Below are positions 60,483 to 64,000 of a DNA stretch of 64,000 nt, one piece after another. Position 1 is the stretch's first letter. Each line of letters opens with the position of its first letter. A program made the translations under genes and the position numbers. Origin of the DNA: an uncultured Chitinophagaceae bacterium (lineage in GTDB: Bacteria; Bacteroidota; Bacteroidia; Chitinophagales; Chitinophagaceae); contig CALJNC010000018.1 of assembly GCA_937981995.1 (NCBI GenBank), positions 1 to 64,000 on the forward strand, in the 5' to 3' direction. Under the pieces are notes generated by a model. That model did not search any database, was not told where the DNA came from, and saw only the letters and a list, made by a program, of their open reading frames with translations.

Positions 60483-61442
60483 AAAATATTTTCTGTTCTC
60501 CTTATACCATTCGAAAGAACCTTTTAGGCCATCTTGAACAGAGATGACTGGGTCGTATTTTAGAAGCTCCCGAGCTTTTGATATGTCAGCCAGGCTATGA
60601 GGGATATCTCCTACTCTATTGGGACCATGGCTCGGTTTCAGGTCAGAATCTGCTTCAGCACAGATATAATCAAAAAGTTCAAGCAATGTTGTCTTTTGAC
60701 CAAAGGCAACATTATATACCTCATTCAAAGCTTCATTACTATCCGTAAAAAGCGCTCTTATATTAGCCTGAACTACGTTATCAACGTAAGTAAAATCTCT
60801 GCTATAAGAACCATCTCCGTTAATTGTAGGAGGTTCATTATTTAAGACAGCATCCATAAATAATGGAATTACAGCTGCATAAGCTCCTTTTGGACTTTGA
60901 TGTGGTCCAAAAACATTAAAATATCTAAGTCCAATGAAGTCCATGTCATAGGTTTTACCAAATACATCGGCATATAGTTCAACAACATATTTTGTAACAG
61001 CATATGGCGAAAGTGGTTTACCAATTTTATCCTCAACTTTTGGAAGTGTTTTACTATCACCATAGGTTGAAGATGATGCAGCATAAACAATCCGATTTAC
61101 TCCTTCCTCCTTAGCAGCATTAAAAATGTTTAATGAACCAACAATATTCGTATTATTTGTAGCAATTGGATTATTAATACTGCGGGGCACAGATCCAAGA
61201 GCTGCTTGATGACTGACATGTGTAATTCCTTTCATTGCTTTTAGGCAGCTGTTGTAGTCACAGATGCTCGCCTCAACTAATTCAAACTTTTGATGGTTCT
61301 TAACTTCTTCTAAATTCTGACGATATCCTGTTTCGAAATTGTCCATTACACGAACTAATGAAACTCTCTCATCGTTTAATAACGCTCTTAAAAGATTAGA
61401 GCCAATAAAACCTGCACCGCCAGTAAGAAGAATGTTATACAT
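60477..61442 (-). CDS. NAD-dependent epimerase (WbpP/TviC-like UDP-hexosamine 4-epimerase)
   Basis: MYNILLTGGAGFIGSNLLRAL, YAASSSTYGDSKTLPKVED, SPYAVTKYVVELY; true start likely 61442. Confidence 0.9.
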   Translation of the reverse strand: MYNILLTGGAGFIGSNLLRALLNDERVSLVRVMDNFETGYRQNLEEVKNHQKFELVEASICDYNSCLKAMKGITHVSHQAALGSVPRSINNPIATNNTNIVGSLNIFNAAKEEGVNRIVYAASSSTYGDSKTLPKVEDKIGKPLSPYAVTKYVVELYADVFGKTYDMDFIGLRYFNVFGPHQSPKGAYAAVIPLFMDAVLNNEPPTINGDGSYSRDFTYVDNVVQANIRALFTDSNEALNEVYNVAFGQKTTLLELFDYICAEADSDLKPSHGPNRVGDIPHSLADISKARELLKYDPVISVQDGLKGSFEWYKENRKYFL

Positions 61443-61569
61443 GCAAACGCTAAAATACTTCATTGCTCCTTTGCACAGAGTATTTTCTAGTAGAAACTTA
61501 GATTTAATCTTTGGGTTTAACCAAGTTTTATCTAGCTTTAGCATTTAGCACTTGCTACTATTTAATTAA

Positions 61570-62382
61570 ATGAAAAACGCATTTACAATTGATTTTGAGG
61601 ATTGGTATCAAGGAATCACCATCCCAATATCTAAATGGAATCAATATGAAAAAAGAATCCATGTTGGTCATGAAAAATTGCTTAAATTATTACAAAAAAA
61701 TAAGACAAAAGCTACCTACTTCTTATTAGGAAAAGTAATTGAAGAGCACCCTGACATTATCAAAGAAATAATAGCGGAAGGCCATGAAATAGGTTGCCAT
61801 ACATATCAACACAAGGAGTTGTATAATATGACGCCTGAAACGTTTAAGGAAGAAATAACACGTTGTAAGGAGTTGATTAATGAACAGTTTAATATTGACT
61901 ACACTGGTTTTAGAGCACCATATTTTTCACTAGACGAAAGAAGCTGGTGGGCCTTAGATATTTTAAAGGAAGCAGGATTTGAATATGATTCAAGTATTTA
62001 TCCCGGTGATAATAAACGTACAGGTATTAAAGGTTTTAGAAAAGATATTCATTTTTTAGAAAATGGATTACCCGAAGTTCCTTTAAGCAATTTTAAACTA
62101 TTAAAATTTGATGTAGGCTTAGGTGGTGCTTATTTTAGAATCCTCCCCTATTTATATTTTAAACAAAAATTTAAAGCAGCTGCAAAAAATGCTCCTGTAA
62201 TATTTTATATTCATCCGTGGGAGCTTGATCCTGAACATCCTTTTTTACCTGAATTATCTAAACGAATTCGATATCCGCATTACTTCAATTTAAAACGGAC
62301 CGAGTCCAAAATTGACCGATTATTACAGCAATTTGAATTTGCACCCTTAAGTGAAATTGTTGCAAACACTCAACTTGGATAG
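61570..62382 (+). CDS. Polysaccharide deacetylase (XrtA/EPS-locus-like)
   Basis: FTIDFEDWYQG, KTKATYFLLGKVIEEHPDIIKEIIAEGHEIGCHTYQH, FRAPYFSLDERSWWALDILKEAGFEYDSSIYP. Confidence 0.93.
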   Translation: MKNAFTIDFEDWYQGITIPISKWNQYEKRIHVGHEKLLKLLQKNKTKATYFLLGKVIEEHPDIIKEIIAEGHEIGCHTYQHKELYNMTPETFKEEITRCKELINEQFNIDYTGFRAPYFSLDERSWWALDILKEAGFEYDSSIYPGDNKRTGIKGFRKDIHFLENGLPEVPLSNFKLLKFDVGLGGAYFRILPYLYFKQKFKAAAKNAPVIFYIHPWELDPEHPFLPELSKRIRYPHYFNLKRTESKIDRLLQQFEFAPLSEIVANTQLG

Positions 62383-62383
62383 T

Positions 62384-63466
62384 ATGACAGAACTAACTTT
62401 TACTCGTTTAGGGCCCAATGATATAGATGAATTATACCTCGCTATGCGCGAAATAATGATTGAAAATCAAACGCACAATGTAGATAGTTATGACAAAGCG
62501 TTTTGGAAATGGCAATATCAAGATTTGCCTGGAAAACGATCATTTGTATACGTAGGAAAAAATATAGACGGAAAAATATTAGCCTATTACCATGTACCAA
62601 TTTATATAGGTCAGGTTGACGGTAAAGATGAGCAATATGCTATGATACAGGATGTAGCGGTAAGCGCATCACTTAGAGGTCAAGGAGTATTTAAACGATT
62701 AGCCATCTATGCAAATGAAGATTTAGATAAAGAAGGAATTAATATTATTTATACTTTCCCAAACCATAAAAGCATACATACGTTTGAAAAGTACAATGCC
62801 TTCTCCCATTTAGACTCCTTACCATCTTACATTCTTCCTCTGGATAATCGAATGATGATTGGTTCAAAGTTTAGTTTGTTGGGTTTACATAAAATAATAG
62901 GTGCACCTTTTAATTTTATATTTAAAATTTTATTCCCAAGTAAAAAACAAAATGGTTTTATAGAACGTGCAAATAATTTTACCGATGAAATAACTAAGGT
63001 CTATCATGAGTTTACCGCTAATTATGCTTTCGGGATTAATAGAAGCAAAGAGTATTTAAATTGGCGTTATATAAACAAACCAAAACAGAATACCCACATC
63101 CTTACTTTAAAAACAAAGGATAATGTAATAAGCGCAACAGCTGTTTTAAAAGAAGATATAATTATGGGAATTCCAACCTTACTTCTAATGGACTTTGCTC
63201 ATACCAATAAATCTGAACATGACTTAATTCAATTATTACGAACGATTCGTTTGCGTCAAAAAGAATTGTTGGGTAAACAATTTGGATTACTATTTATAAC
63301 CAGTTGCAGTTCGTTAAATAGCCGATGGAAAAAAGCAGGCTCGTTTAAACTCCCAGAGAAACTTGTACCTCGACCATTAAATTTACTAGCTCGCAGTTCC
63401 TCCAACCTTAATGTCAATAGTAAAAGCGATTGGTTGATTACCCTATCTGATTGGGACGTACTTTAA
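62384..63466 (+). CDS. GNAT-family N-acetyltransferase of polysaccharide locus
   Basis: MIQDVAVSASLRGQGVFKRLAIYANEDLDKEGINIIYTFPN; start MTELTFTRLG at 62384. Confidence 0.8.
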   Translation: MTELTFTRLGPNDIDELYLAMREIMIENQTHNVDSYDKAFWKWQYQDLPGKRSFVYVGKNIDGKILAYYHVPIYIGQVDGKDEQYAMIQDVAVSASLRGQGVFKRLAIYANEDLDKEGINIIYTFPNHKSIHTFEKYNAFSHLDSLPSYILPLDNRMMIGSKFSLLGLHKIIGAPFNFIFKILFPSKKQNGFIERANNFTDEITKVYHEFTANYAFGINRSKEYLNWRYINKPKQNTHILTLKTKDNVISATAVLKEDIIMGIPTLLLMDFAHTNKSEHDLIQLLRTIRLRQKELLGKQFGLLFITSCSSLNSRWKKAGSFKLPEKLVPRPLNLLARSSSNLNVNSKSDWLITLSDWDVL

Positions 63467-64000
63467 AGCAAAGACCTAATTGTTTTATCCAATCCTTTTT
63501 CTAGGCTATACGGCGCTTTAAACTTTGTCTCTTCCTGAATTCTTTTATTAGAAAACTGTGTTGTGGAACAGAATTTTTTAATACGCACTGAGCTTATTTG
63601 CTGTTCTTTACCTGTAATTTTTGCTAAAATATCAAAAGCAACACCTGCTAAATAGCCTACGGGATAAGGTATAGAAAAACTATCCAACGGTCTATTACAA
63701 GAAGTAGAAATTGAATCAATTAATTCCTTTGTGCTTAAATCTGGCTTGTCTACATAATTAAACAAATGATAGCCATTGTAATCATTATCTAATAAATACT
63801 TAAAAAATGCAGCTATGTTCTCCACGTAAGACATAGATTTTTTGTTTTTGCCATTACCTACCATTTTAAAATTTCCTTTTAAAATTTGCTGTAATAAATT
63901 ATATACATTTCCTCTATTCTCCACACCAAATACTACAGTTGGTCTTACAATTACCAGCGTTCGTTCTTCAGCGTTTTCTTCATACCATTCGCGCAATATA
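63463..64000 (-). CDS. NAD-dependent epimerase/dehydratase, N-terminus cut by window edge
   Basis: IVRPTVVFGVENRGNVYNLLQQILKGNFKMVGNGKNKKSMSYVENIAAFFKYLL (extended SDR C-terminal half); frame appears to run off the right edge. Confidence 0.85.
   Translation of the reverse strand, partial: ILREWYEENAEERTLVIVRPTVVFGVENRGNVYNLLQQILKGNFKMVGNGKNKKSMSYVENIAAFFKYLLDNDYNGYHLFNYVDKPDLSTKELIDSISTSCNRPLDSFSIPYPVGYLAGVAFDILAKITGKEQQISSVRIKKFCSTTQFSNKRIQEETKFKAPYSLEKGLDKTIRSLL

Overview
This 64 kb window is chromosomal DNA from a Bacteroidota (Flavobacteriales/Cytophagales-like) bacterium: AT-rich, with many secreted proteins carrying T9SS C-terminal sorting domains and two gliding-motility-associated C-terminal domain proteins. 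It is mostly ordinary housekeeping and envelope content: a GH16 laminarinase locus at the left edge, carB, a WYL regulator, an NqrB/RnfD-like + DUF2330 pair, a LytS/LytTR two-component pair, an S46 peptidase, a thiolase, serC, two tandem paralogous SprB-repeat/VCBS proteins, TspO, polA, a TonB receptor, photolyase, ssb, COX15/CtaA, rnhB, and the start of an exopolysaccharide locus at the right edge. I saw no rRNA, intact tRNA, CRISPR array, prophage or defence island. The most interesting signals are structural. (1) A RAYT (Y1 HUH transposase) with two REP-like hairpins showing compensatory changes sits at the end of carB, beyond which lies a second, diverged copy of the carB 3' end. (2) A small secreted-protein gene sits between two 65-bp near-direct repeats that duplicate the polA 5' region including its start codon. 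(3) Two tandem T9SS adhesin-like paralogs have a conserved ~55-60 aa cationic extension before the signal-peptide hydrophobic core. (4) An orphan terminator with an overlapping 14-aa leader ORF, and mutually exclusive hairpins, lie upstream of carB. (5) Two secreted-protein genes are each broken by one missing A in an A5 tract. All calls come from reading the sequence and supplied ORFs; no database search was run.
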